A DNA stretch of 64,000 nt from Sipunculus nudus (lineage: Eukaryota > Annelida > Sipuncula > Golfingiida > Sipunculidae), in contig CM049317.1 of NCBI GenBank assembly GCA_026874595.1, positions 25,636,401-25,700,400 of the forward strand. The letters are read 5' to 3'. Position numbers and translations under genes: made by a program. This document shows, piece by piece, positions 1 to 10,840 of this stretch (positions within the stretch are counted from its first letter, which is position 1; the number at the start of each line of letters is the position of its first letter). Under the pieces are notes generated by a model that saw only the letters and a list, made by a program, of their open reading frames with translations, was not told the DNA's origin and did no database searches.

Positions 1-180
1 ATACATGCGCATAAACATATATAAATATACACATTAACACATTATACACGCATGCATACATTCATGATATATAAACATATAAATTATCACATATACGAAC
101 ATATACGCACATACTTTTTCAAATATATATGTACAAGGACTGAACAGCGACGACACATATCTCTCTCTCTCTCTCTCTCT

Positions 181-229
<49 letters not shown>

Positions 230-233
230 AGTG
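1..233. repeat. Left flank with (CT)n and (AT)n microsatellites
   Basis: AT-rich sequence with TATA/CATA-rich stretches, a (CT)n run at about 161-182 and an (AT)n run at about 184-227. It ends at the left boundary of the 12.7 kb tandem unit. No exon was found; if gene A1 has a signal-peptide exon it must lie upstream of the window. Confidence 0.8.
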
Positions 234-370
234 AGAGAGAGGCTCCACTGTATATTGTTGGTATTTTTTTGAAAATTTATATTGATTCTTTCCAATGCTT
301 TTGAATAGGTCTGGGTGAATAAAGTTTAAAACATAACATGAAAATAAACACTTTCGTCGTATCATTTAAG

Positions 371-568
371 CACGCTTCTGCCTGTATAATGGTCAGAAAG
401 ACTGGACGTCAGCAGGGAAATACTGTGAAATGAAAGGTGGACGTTTAGCAATCGACCGAGATCGTAGTACCAATAAATTACTGGAAGAGTTGGTTAAACA
501 AATCCAACAGAACAAGGCGGCCTGGATTGGTGGCAAGACTGTTCCAGTATACTGGTCATGGATTATGC
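371..568 (+). CDS. A1 exon E2: CTLD1 first half
   Basis: 198 nt, phase 1 in and phase 1 out. It starts after the acceptor TTTAAG at 365-370 and ends at donor GC|GTGAGT. It encodes FCLYNG, then W..A..YC...GGRLAI, a helix rich in L/K, and [14 protein letters not shown], which is the alpha1, beta2 and WIGL-W-x-W part of a C-type lectin fold. The exon stops right after the W-x-W strand, where the long loop region of a CTLD begins. It is identical in A1, A2 and A3 as far as I can read. Confidence 0.88.
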
Positions 569-1035
569 GTGAGTGCAGAGAAACCTTTATTGTACGAAAA
601 TTCCCCATTGTTCTATAGGGTACCTTTAATTCACCATGTACAAGTATATAGTAATAGCATATATGCTTGTAGAATTAAACCAGCAGTGCTCTATTAGCGG
701 GATGCTAAGAGCTGGTACCTAATATTCGTTACGCAAATGGTCATTATACACAAAAAAGGTTCAAATAATAACTTCGGAAGAGACAACAAAGGACCTGAAA
801 ATGCACGCATAATACTATTCCCCATATATTCCAAACTGACCATGGCTAAGGGCGTCAACGTATAATTTCATTATATAATTTCATTACTACATCAACCGTC
901 CGTTAACAGATCGCGTCTGATGATTGTGATAGTATGAAAACACGTGTTAATGTGTACCAGACCATTTTCATAACGAATAATATTTGTATATAATTTTATA
1001 TACACATCGTTAAAAACACATCCACACACCAACCA

Positions 1036-1069
<34 letters not shown>

Positions 1070-1174
1070 TTTTTTTCTTTTTTATGTAACACACAACTGT
1101 TAGAGGCAAGGATCTACGTAGTAGTAAAAATGTTCACAAAAATTAATTGATCATCCACATTTATACTTGTTTAA

Positions 1175-1235
<61 letters not shown>

Positions 1236-4200
1236 CCTATATACATACAAAATGTAGTAAAACATAACGCCTATATTGTGCGCCATATAATAATTAAGTA
1301 CAAACAGCATTTGTCGTACCAGGTCACCTCTCCCAAATGGAAATATAACCTGTTTACTCCTCTTTAGCCGATAGATCTGCACAGAAAATGTACTTCCAAG
1401 GCTGTTATTCAGCTGTAGATGGAATCGAAGTCCGCTCAAGGTGTCTCAGTATTCAAGATTTAAAATCTTGTGAGCAGTTCTGCACATTGCATTTTTATTA
1501 CTCACTTCACAAGGTAAGTTAGATGGCGCAACTACATGTATAATTTTCAGATAAATATTTTTTTACAGTTGAGTATATACCGTATATTTCACCGATAATT
1601 TGCATCTAATATTTTTTAATGTTGGCAATGTGTATGACAAATCAGATCGCCATGCAGCTTTATATCTTTGTATGTGTCCAAACAGGACACACATGAATTC
1701 ATGTGTTGTTGCAGAGATGTGTTGGGTGACCGTTATTCTACACAATGTAGCAAACAGTCATGCCTAAACGGATCTCGTTTTTGTGGAAATAGTAATTCAA
1801 GTTATGCCTTATATTCCCGAGATGCAACGTCACGTAAGTCCCATCAACTTTTTTCTCTTTTCTTTTTTTTTTTCGATAACAGCTTTGTGATGCATTAAGT
1901 ATTGGTAAACGTTCCCCCATTGATGTATTCTTGAAAATATCGGGACAGTGAGATAATATTTAAGGAAACCTTGCTATATTATTTTTAACAATTATTTATT
2001 AGTTTCATTATATTAAATTTTTGAAATCAAAGGAGTGCCCTTGTCTTTATATAATGACAGTTTCTTAAATGTCTTACAGAAATGACATCATGGACCATGT
2101 GGGAGCTTGAGACGAATGAACACCCTAACTTTCCCCTTTGTGGCTCAGTCTACATGAACATGCAAAGAAATCTCGCTATGCAAGTTCGCTCGTGTGATGC
2201 CAATGACTTAAAATCTGTGTGTAGATATGGTGGGTCGACTTTTCAGCTTGATTTGAAGCACACGCATTTTATTGAAGAAAAAACATGATTTGCTTATAGG
2301 ATGTATAAATCGTTTTCATACACGATTTTAATAATATAAATTTAAATTTTCATTTTTATTTTATTTTAATTTTAAACCCACATCTTTATTTAAATCATCT
2401 AAATTTAAATTTACTTTATTTTATTTTTAAAAGTATTTAATTAGTACACATTTATCTAAAAAATATACATTCATATCTTGCATTCATTTTTAGATAAGTA
2501 TGAGAACGCTGCCTGCAAAAATTGGGAAGTGGCTCCTGAGACATGTTTGACATTGCCCCGATTTAACAAAAGTTGGGACCAGGCAGTAGAATTATGCAGG
2601 AAGACCTATTGGCAAAGACATGGGTTATTATTAGCACCTTCATCTGATAAATTGTATAACGGTCTCTTTAGTTTGCTCGGGACGAAAGGCACCGTAAGTA
2701 AGGCCTACTGGCTTTCTGCAACCAATACTCGCTGGCAATGGGATTTGGGTAAGTCTTCACCTTCAATGAAAAAATACTGTCTGCAAGTCAAATTGATGAT
2801 TAGCGGATTAAGAACCTGATAAAAGTGAAATTATGGTGATGTAACAAGTGAATGCATCAGTTTCACTCTTGACTGCCAGACAGAGTTCCCCTTTACTAAA
2901 TATTATAACGGAGTATTTATTCGTGTCACTGTGATTCTTCAGGAGAAGACAAAAAAAATGGGTATTATTTTATGTTCATCAGAAAGATATACTATTGATT
3001 GTCATTACGAGTATGAACATCTTTTTAACATCTTTATAAATGGTAAAATTAGTTTTTATACAGATGTATATTAGATGGGAATTTATCAAATTGAGTAGAT
3101 GTTCACTATTACTGTAGGTCACAGAGTCAAGATTAAGTTGAAGGAAATATCAATTAACAATTGGAAGGATGTAAAGTCCAGAGTTCCCATGGGAAATAAG
3201 TGTCTATCAGTTAATAAAGAGGGTCAATGGACATCCCAAAGCTGTCAGAGAAATGACAATGTAACACATTTCCTCTGCGAATGTAAGTTGATAGCAAACA
3301 CCCTAAAACAATCCAAATTAGATTGAGAAAAAAGTTTTTATAATTTTTTTCGAATAGAATTAACACTACTGTCCAATAATATATTTCTAAGATAGTGATA
3401 TTCATTAAAGAGAGTGACTCATATATAGGACGTTAATACAGCATTAGTCTAAATCTAACAATAACATTGATTCAATTAATACATTCATGTGATATTCTTT
3501 TTTTCAACTTATGTAAAAAATGGTTGAGCTTTGACCTATCTGAACCTAGCGCTAATTGTTCCCATTTATATCCGTCCTATTTATCCTCTGAATATGGGTG
3601 ACTTATTTTGGGATGCCATAATGTTTTACCCACAGATGCAAAAGGCAATGAATCTGATTCAAATGAAAGAAACTGTGAGAGTTCGACGGGTGAGTTACTG
3701 TTAATCTCCTATTATTTCGCTTATCATAGTAGATGTAAAAACATACACGTATACACTATATGCAATTAATAATATTAATATTGTTCGTGTATGTACGTTT
3801 TATGTAATGCAGTTAAACTAAAGACCTTATTTGGCGTATAATATTTTTCTTCTGACGTATCTTCTGGTCTGCTTACTAAGCCGGAATAAGAAGATGTACG
3901 GATAGTTGAGGACGTAAAATAAAAAAGGTTCACTACAGAAATATCAAACTCTGATTCTTTCCGACCTTTAGGAGTCAACTTCTTTTGTTGTTTCAAATTA
4001 TATGTTGTACAACATTCTTAAATATATGCTGATTTTTGCATTTAGATGAATGAGTATCATAGGAAATAGTTCCGAAATATGCATGCAGTTGTGTAAATGA
4101 GCTCGAATTCGGAAATTTGCCGTTAATGGTCCAGAGCCAACACTAATGAATATTCAAGTACTTATCCTTATGTACTTTACACATTTATTAATATATTTAA

Positions 4201-6055
4201 TTGAATATGTATCATAAGACATGATATTTCATAATGTATATTATAATGGCATGCCTGCATGTTTGGCTGCTAACACTCTACTTTTGTCATGGAGTTAAGA
4301 AAAGCATGCATCTAAGGTTATGCTCTGCACGAATATGTAGTTATAGTAGTCAGCATTATATTAAATGTTAATACAAACCTTTTCGTCCTCTCCCGCAAAA
4401 CCTGCCAGTGTGTTCAGGTCAGAAATAAATCATATTGACTACTTTTACTAAAAACTGTCACTTCAAGGTTCCTGTCCGAACTCCGGCTAGTATTTAAATT
4501 CACTTGATAAACCGATCTTGATACAATCATCTCATTGAACCCGAACACTGATGAAAATTTTCAAGCAATGGGCACTCTATAGGAAAAGGCCTATTGTATA
4601 CAGGTCTTAGAAAATGACTACTCTTACATATTAACTCCTTGTACTTAATTGATTTTATTATATATACTTTTATATTAAAGCCAACAATTCACCCACATTT
4701 TCTATAGAATATATGTTATTTCTGGCTTACTCTACGTATATATTAATGAGAAATTGGAAATTCCGGTCAAGAAAAGTTCGTATAACGCATGAAGTATGAG
4801 TTTGATTATCTATACGTTGTTCGTAAACACAACAATGTTGACTAACAAGAATATGCATGTAACCAAGAGTGGTTGGTTGCATATATACAAATACTGGTAG
4901 GTTATTGGTTGCTTGAATTGAAAAAGTGTCAATGTTATATTTTTGATGGTTATTTCACAATTTTAATAAATATGAATACAGTGTTCGGATAGGTTAATAC
5001 TTTATGAATTAAGAAGCGCAGCACAAGGACACCTTAAAAAAAAAATATACCTACTTGTGCGTATGTAACTTTTTATTCTAATCCTGCACAAAAAAAGTTA
5101 TGGATATTACGAATAAACCAGCATCGCGCGCTGAGGTAACTTCTAATAAAAGATATCCTACACAATTGGTACCCATTTAAAGTTTTACGTAAGTAATGTT
5201 CTACATAATCTTTGAAATATTTAAAGACTTACGAACCGTTAAATGTTAATAAAATTAAAGTTCTTGTATTTGAAGATAATGTGCACAAAGAACGGGTCCA
5301 AGTCCATACATACAAATGTCGTACATAAATTCAACCAAGAAACCTAAAATAATGAGTGATCAAGGACAGCAGTAGCCAAAGGAGCTTACCAGTAATTCTT
5401 CCTTACGTCACATGGTCTATCAAGTAATATTAGGTAATGCAATGTAAATAAATAAATCTGTAACATGATAGGGAGTTTGAGTGAAACAATTACAAGGCAA
5501 ATGAAACGTTTTTAAAACATTTTATTTGAAACATATTAAGTCATAACAATATGTAACTAATCAGCATATCATCGAAAACATAAGCGAATTAATCCTTGAT
5601 TTTAGATCATTTATATAAGCAAGATTGTAAAAAGCCTCAACTATGAGTGTCCGGCAGTGTTTTACGAGCAAGCAATACATTAAAACTTAATTAGATATAT
5701 GGCTTTTTTTATTTCTCGCAGATGGATAATTCATATTTTTGAAAAAAAAAATTAAATTCAGCCGATGGGGAGAGGGAGACGCACAAGAAGCAAAGAGGTC
5801 GCCATGACACAGAAGAAACATTTCGTGTGACGCCACTATCATAGATGGGGATAGATGGATATATAACCTCAGTGCTGGTTTCAACTGGTGACAGACAAAA
5901 ATTATTGAAGTTGCAGGAAGCACCAGGAAGCCTGCTGATTGAAATCGCAACATGGAAGACGTCTATTAAAAATTCAGTGATAGACATTGCAACAACTCCG
6001 ACTATACCCACAAAATTATACCAAAATAAAAGTATTCATTCTTTTTATGGACGGC
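371..6055 (+). CDS. Gene A1: secreted-type lectin, CTLD1 with internal WSC module plus CTLD2 (exons E2-E9)
   Basis: Spliced model: 371-568, 1368-1513, 1686-1833, 2080-2229, 2494-2748, 3118-3282, 3636-3689, 5722-5729 (stop TAA 5727-5729). All introns are GT..AG and the phases are consistent (1,1,0,1,1,1,1,1), giving about 374 residues after the signal exon. The domain order is CTLD1 first half (WIGG and W-x-W motifs), WSC-like domain (two exons), CTLD1 second half (LCGSV..C..VC), CTLD2, polar tail. No transmembrane segment is seen, so a secreted carbohydrate-binding or immune recognition protein is inferred. No exon 1 lies in the window for this copy; paralogs B and C show what it should look like. 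The frame is intact throughout. Ligand and metal dependence are unknown; I see no canonical EPN or QPD motif. Confidence 0.82.
569..1367 (+). repeat. A1 intron 2 with two (AT)n microsatellites
   Basis: Intron between E2 and E3. It contains (AT)n at about 1038-1065 and 1178-1228. Homologous tracts at 13735-13772/13884-13932 and 26441-26477/26590-26650 have clearly different lengths, so these are the fastest-diverging sites among the copies. Repetitive Ile-Tyr reading frames here are artefacts of the AT repeat. Confidence 0.9.
1368..1513 (+). CDS. A1 exon E3: WSC-like domain, first half
   Basis: 146 nt, phase 1 in, phase 0 out. It encodes [13 protein letters not shown] followed by C-x(8)-C-x(3)-C and FYYSLHK, matching the start of WSC domains (GCY..., paired Cys, then a Y-Y/F-G/S-L segment). 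The acceptor CTCTTTAG and donor AAG|GTAAGT are both good. Orthologous exons are at 40912-41057 (B) and 59147-59292 (C), each exactly 146 nt. Confidence 0.85.
1686..1833 (+). CDS. A1 exon E4: WSC-like domain, second half
   Basis: 148 nt, phase 0 in, phase 1 out. It encodes [22 protein letters not shown]...[12 protein letters not shown] in pieces: a CCC cluster, C-x(4)-C and a FCG...Y end, which corresponds to the CyCG...C...C.G...CGG...Y end of WSC domains. With E3 it makes about ten Cys. The donor is CAC|GTAAGT. A2 differs here by Met to Ile at 14406-14408. Confidence 0.85.
2080..2229 (+). CDS. A1 exon E5: CTLD1 second half
   Basis: 150 nt, phase 1 to phase 1. It encodes W.MW......[10 protein letters not shown], then [18 protein letters not shown]. 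The spacing of W, CG, C and C matches the beta3-beta5 half of a CTLD. It completes the domain begun by E2, with the WSC exons lying between the halves. The conserved Cys codon is TGT at 2193-2195. Confidence 0.85.
2494..2748 (+). CDS. A1 exon E6: CTLD2 first half
   Basis: 255 nt, phase 1 to phase 1. It encodes an N-terminal C..W segment, then W..AVELCR...GLLLAPSSD, and [14 protein letters not shown]. This is a second, canonical CTLD first half, again ending just after W-x-W. The acceptor is TTTTTAG and the donor TTGG|GTAAGT. B and C have the same exon at 43357-43632 and 63401-63685 with strongly diverged sequence. Confidence 0.87.
3118..3282 (+). CDS. A1 exon E7: CTLD2 second half
   Basis: 165 nt, phase 1 to phase 1. 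It encodes [20 protein letters not shown], a central Cys and THFLCE, the usual ending of a C-type lectin domain (W, C, G.W, C, FLCE). The intron between E6 and E7 sits at the same structural place and phase as the E2/E3 intron of CTLD1. Confidence 0.87.
3636..3689 (+). CDS. A1 exon E8: short polar linker
   Basis: 54 nt, phase 1 to phase 1, after the acceptor ACCCACAG and before donor CGG|GTGAGT. It encodes an acidic, Asn/Ser-rich peptide with one Cys ([17 protein letters not shown]). The B exon at 44573-44626 has the same length, phase and ending SST. No fold is recognised. Confidence 0.75.
3690..5721 (+). other. A1 intron 8, no further feature seen
   Basis: 2.0 kb AT-rich intron. The last part, around 5050-5460, aligns with B (46680-47060), including a shared CAGCATCGCG motif. 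No extra exon or transposon was recognised. In B the same intron carries a retrotransposon at the position matching about 4597 here. Confidence 0.6.
5722..6055 (+). CDS. A1 exon E9: stop codon and 3'UTR
   Basis: The acceptor TTTCTCGCAG is followed by AT GGA TAA. Joined to the phase-1 G of E8 this gives Asp-Gly-stop (stop 5727-5729). Copy B gives Asp-Glu-stop at the same place (47352-47359). About 300 nt of conserved 3'UTR follow, with AATAAA at 6025-6030; the cleavage site is inferred 15-30 nt later. An open frame at 5845-6084 overlaps this stretch, but the alignment with B contains non-triplet indels, so UTR is preferred. Confidence 0.65.
6025..6030 (+). promoter_or_regulatory. Polyadenylation signal AATAAA of gene A1
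   Basis: AATAAA about 296 nt after the stop codon, conserved at 18730-18735 (A2), 31447-31452 (A3) and 47689-47694 (B) within an otherwise conserved block. Confidence 0.6.
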
Positions 6056-6479
6056 ATGATTCGAAAGGTAATGAATACAAATGAAACACATCTATTTGAT
6101 ACAGTTGCACACGTGACAGACATTGAAGATTGATACTCTTCAAAAGCCCGAAATAAGATTCATTGCATGTGGAAATTAATATCATATTATGATAATCATA
6201 ATTTCGCTTAAGTAACACCTGAAATAAAATGAAAAAAGCAGTGCTATTTGTTTTTTCCTGTATATCCCACAGTTTCTGTACAAAGATGTCGATGTTTACA
6301 TAATAGTGCCATACCGGGTACGTTTAATTCACCATTCGTAGCATAATGTTAGGATTATTGTTTACTAAAATATGAATGCAACATGATGGAAGACCACTGC
6401 GATGAATTACTCGATATTGTATGTATCAGGAATCAATATATTACCAGCCCAATTATCATTGTCTACTAAAGCTAGTGGC

Positions 6480-6935
6480 TAGTTGGAATGGTAATGATTG
6501 ATAGGGAGAAATATATACTGTAGACCTAGGTAGAGAAATTCCAGACCACTATAAATGAGGTAGACTGAGACCAAGTAATATGTCATTTAAGCTTTTCCAT
6601 GTCGGGAAATGTGGAATGGGATTGAGACAGAGAAATATATATCGGAGATGAACGCGAAGAGAAATGAATGACTTAGACTGATGCACAGGAAAACATATGG
6701 CGTAAACGGAGACCAAGAAACTTATGAGGTAAATCTAGGCTCAGAAATACATGAATTAGACTGAGGCTTAGACATGAATTAATAGAGTGAGGTTGACACA
6801 TGTAACGTTGAGTCAGTCTGAGTAAGATGGACATATAAAAGACTGAAGCTGAGGCGTTTGTTACGTCAAGTGACGCGGAAACAATTATATGACGGAGACT
6901 ATGAAGCAGAAATAAATGAGGCGAGAAAAGTTGGC
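6480..6935. repeat. Degenerate minisatellite (GAGACTGAG.CAGAAATA type)
   Basis: Repeated but diverged phrases such as 'gagactgagg..aga.atatatga' and 'tagactga' at roughly 25-35 bp spacing, ending in a poly-C run at about 6942-6952. The same array is in A2 at about 19185-19640. Confidence 0.6.
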
Positions 6936-7465
6936 TTAAACCCCCCCCCCCCTATGAATTGCATAATATACTTCCATGATCTTACAGTGTTTATTGGGTT
7001 TTATGGTCTTTTTTATATACTTCATCGATAAATAATTATACAAACTCTTTATTAAAATGAGTTAATTAGGACCAAACAGTAATAGCTCAAAATATTGTTC
7101 AATTAAGCTTACGTGACAAGCCTACGCATGATGAGGACCAATGCAGAGGATCATTCCTGCCCCGGATCCATTAATTGTCTGGCTTATTTTGTCGCCTCAA
7201 TAGTCTTTTCAGCTCTCTATGTGTGCTGTCGTTCCATTGCTTCTGTCCTTGAAAGATATCCAGAGTACAGGCACAAACGTGATAACAAAACAAAACCCAG
7301 ATTCAACGAGATTCCGTTTAAAAGGAATATTCTAATTTAGAAATTCCAATCTGTTTTTTGTTCCCCATGCTGATCATATTGTTCAGATTTGGCGATTTCA
7401 CAATACATATTAAGTCGCTCAATCGCGAAATAGCAAAATAGGAACAAACGCGAATTACAGAAAAA

Positions 7466-7787
7466 GTTAAATTAAACCTTCTGAATATAAAACCAACCAT
7501 ACTACTTTATGACAATACATCAGCTATATTTTTTTTTAACGTAAGCATGCCTAACAGGTGACGTGCGGCATAAAAACAACCACATGCATCGAGCGTGTTT
7601 GTAGTTATTACAACGTGGATATGTACGTTAAATTAAACCTTCTGAATATAAAACCAACCATACTACTTTATGACAATACATCAGCTATATTTTTTTTAAC
7701 GTAAGCATGCCTAACAGGTGACGTGCGGCATAAAAACAACTACATGCATCGAGCGTGTTTGTGGTTATTACAACGTGGATATGTACA
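7466..7787. repeat. Tandem duplication of 161 bp (two copies)
   Basis: A block starting GTTAAATTAAACCTTCTG occurs at 7466 and again at 7627; the two differ at only a few bases. Also in A2 at 20172-20491 with period 160, from one T fewer in a T-run. Confidence 0.9.
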
Positions 7788-10009
7788 ACGTGCCTAATTT
7801 GGATTAGTCTTTGTGTTGAGTTTACGTAAGAGGAATTTGTTAGCGTGTCTACAAGCCAAAGCACATTCCCCAGAAACTAACAGATGTAACCTGTGCCTGT
7901 GGGAGAAATATTTCGTTTTATGTAAACAAAACCTGGCCACGCTTAACCAACGCAATGAATTTGTAACAAGTTGAAGACACACCCGACCACATTGTGGGGA
8001 AATTAAAAAAAACTATTTGATCAAAATAATTGGGCACTTTCGTTGGTTTTTTGTAATAGAAAGATGATTAAACCGGTAAACCGGGCTTTTTACCGGGGTT
8101 GAGGAAATGTATTAAAAGAGATGAGGAATTTTTGCTTATTTTTTTTTTATTTCTAAAATGAAAAGAAAATATTGATTTTCAGCGGGATACTATTTCAATA
8201 AGATATGTAAAATTATCTTTACATTTATTTTGTTGCGTTGTGCTAGTGGAAAGAAATTCAAACATTGATATGTTTACCTTGAAAACCTGGTCATTGATGA
8301 TGTTTACATTTGGCCATTAACATTTTGAAGATCTTTGACTCGTTACATATATATCATTAGAACTGTAAAGGATAGATTGATATAAGGAAGATGTGAAAGA
8401 TAAATTAAATGTATGTTTTAAGGCAAGGAAGCTGTTCCTAAAGAAAGAAACTTGAATATGCATGCATTGTTGGTTAGTTAAGCGGAACGAAGTGAAGTCG
8501 CAAGCGTTTTTTAATCGTATCAGACCAATTTTGAGGCCTGGAACTTTGGCCCCTACCAACCCCCAACCGTGTTCCGGAAATGGGGACCTTGTATAAGGCG
8601 GTGTCGTTAATCCCCCTTGGCTGAACCCCTCCTTTTCACAAAGCGAGCATCATGTGTTTTTCACATTTACTGACCACGCCCGTGGGTCGGAACCTTGGTC
8701 AAATGTCAGGCTAGCTATGCTTAGATCAGAGTTATTCACAGGCACAATGGTTCTTGATCCTGCACTGGAGGGGAACAAAAGACAATCCGGTCTTTGCCGA
8801 CGGCAGTTCGGCTTTTTTCGGTGGAAACCTCCATGCAGATCATAAAACACGCCAAAATTATTATTCAAAATGATGTGTACATTAAACATTATTATTTAAA
8901 ATTACGAACAAAGATGGAGCGAATTCCGTTTAGACCTAGGTGTTAATATGACCTGATCATATTCATTACCCGTAGTCCCATATAATCTCAAATGTGAAAT
9001 ATTTCGAGGTACCATTTACACGTTTTACTAATTCGACATATGCATCGATTATTATCTCATATTTTATTTATTTATTGTCATTTATATGCCAGTGTTTGAG
9101 GAATATTCTATGGCATTTTTACTGGAAAAAATGGGTGTATTTTGTGTGCTTTCCTGGACTATTTAAATTTGTTGCTGAATCAGGCCAAGCTACAATAACA
9201 TATTTTTGGTATTTGTTTTAATTTATGTATACATGTACATTCTAGTTAAAACTATTTTTATGTTTCGTGACCATCTAAATATATTGTCCAACTGAATGGA
9301 TTAACTGTAACACACTGCTGTAATTGGTATGCATGTGTATCCCGATGCAGAAACACAATAACCATGGGCTGTTGGTGATGTGGTTTTTACGAATCAGATA
9401 GACTAGGCGTAGTTCTGCGTATTTATTATAAATTTTCTCGTTCAGGGAAAATAAATCACAGTGTTTTGAGCAGGACCAGTTTTAAGCACTGTTAATATTG
9501 TACAAGTGCGGCCCACAGCTGTAAAGAGAAGAAATGGCGTTTTTGTATCTGGTTGATTATACAAGACGAACCAATACCGACTGATGTGTGTGCGTTCATT
9601 GCACCGTACAAGGCTTATTCCTGTATTAAAAATAATTGTTATTTATACATATATAATTATTAGGATATATTTAGTGTTCACGTATTTAACATCATATGTC
9701 CCTACATATTTGTTTGATTACCTTTCTTGAACCACAAAAGGCTGCTCAACATCTTACACTAGTACATACATTTTATGAAAACCATGAAATATAAGATTTA
9801 TTTCTTCTCTAAAAACATGATACATTAAGTATACTTTATATGATTAACCGTTTGTTATGAGAGCCAACCATAAAGAGGGTCAGTAGCTGAACTTTTCTGT
9901 TTTACAACTTGTCGTTTTGGTTCTATTTGACTAATTACTCGTGCGATAGTAACATTTATTAAAGCAGGAGTGTCTTAGGAGAGTTGACGTTATTATGTTA
10001 TTTGTTTTC

Positions 10010-10840
10010 ATTTATATCCTATAATTCGTTTACAAGGATGTTGATGTTTACGTTACAGTAACATACGTAATAAATATGCAGCGGTGTCAGCAAGGGGTTG
10101 CGTAGTCAGTTACGGAATGGCCCTCAAAATTTATGTATCTTTTGTCGCGACCCCTTATAAATCTACACCAAATACTTTTTTAAGATTGACGGTGTTTTGT
10201 AAATTTATTCATCTCTTTACAGCTTAAATAGACTAATCTTGTTATCAAGTTCTGATGAAACTAATAAATTATATTTCCTAACTTACCCCCCCCCCCCCAT
10301 TGGTCGCAATTGTTTTGGTCACTATTGTGCACTAAAACAGTGGCAATAGGTTGGTTTGTTTGTTCATTCTGTCAGTAGTCTGGGGCGGGAAAGCACGAAT
10401 GTGACTGGGTAGGAGTGCAAAATTTTGAGAAAACGTGAGTGGCTGTTTTACTTGGAGGGTGGGGGGGGGGGGGGGGGGGTTGCATATTCAAGCAAAGCAG
10501 AGACGACATAAAAAGGCACAAAACCATCTTTACTGTTTGGACTAATAAATGGTTTCTGAGTTATCACGCGAAACAATCAATCCCATATTTGACTTGTATG
10601 TATGCTCTGTTTTTTATTACATCAAACCGCAATCCTTTTCCCCAGTCAAATATAATCAACCTGATAAGCTGTACAGCGTTCTATTATTATTGCTTTCAAA
10701 ATCTCCGGCGTTGTTCTGACAAAGTTCATGAACCCGATAAGCCCAACAGTGTTTCAAATGGTACCATTAGAAGCACATATCTTAAATTGACACAACTTAT
10801 GGCCCCGATAAGTCATACAACGACGAACTGTATATGGTAA
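10010..10840. other. 3' tail segment shared by all units
   Basis: Non-coding sequence related to the tails after A3 (31746-32520) and B (about 47860-48420): shared GCGGTGTCAGCAAGGG, TTGACGGTGTTTTG, CATTCTGTCAGTAG and GACTGGGTAGGAGTGCAA-like segments. It includes a poly-C run (about 10286-10299) and a G run (10460-10479). The 133-residue frame over the G run is not supported as coding. Confidence 0.7.

Larger units (their letters stand above)
6324..10009. other. 3.7 kb non-coding segment specific to A1 and A2
   Basis: This segment is absent from A3 and B, where the sequence homologous to 6323 runs directly into sequence homologous to 10069. It is flanked by two related segments of about 60 bp (about 6256-6323 and 10013-10068, both containing GATGTTTAC and ending TACGT). 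It contains the features listed separately below and a slightly GC-richer patch at 8640-8850. No convincing coding exon was found; a 75-residue frame at 7113-7340 has one hydrophobic stretch but no support. Confidence 0.7.

Noticed and set aside
183-1439. Ile-Tyr-rich reading frames over (AT)n tracts
   Set aside because: They translate microsatellites and vary with repeat length among copies; no splice or domain support.
1161-1439. Antisense frame opposite A1 exon E3 (also 13878-14144, 26583-26861)
   Set aside because: Shadow of the real sense exon; it runs into the AT repeat.
5845-6084. 79-residue frame in the last part of gene A1
   Set aside because: It lies after the conserved TAA in the 3'UTR. 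The alignment with B has non-triplet indels, although weak peptide similarity (EAPG, TWKTS) was noted.
7113-7340. 75-residue frame with a hydrophobic stretch as an alternative transmembrane exon
   Set aside because: No acceptor in the right phase was identified and the segment is absent from A3 and B.
10439-10840. 133-residue frame with poly-Gly
   Set aside because: It starts in a homopolymer G run of variable length and continues into minisatellite-adjacent sequence; no domain.
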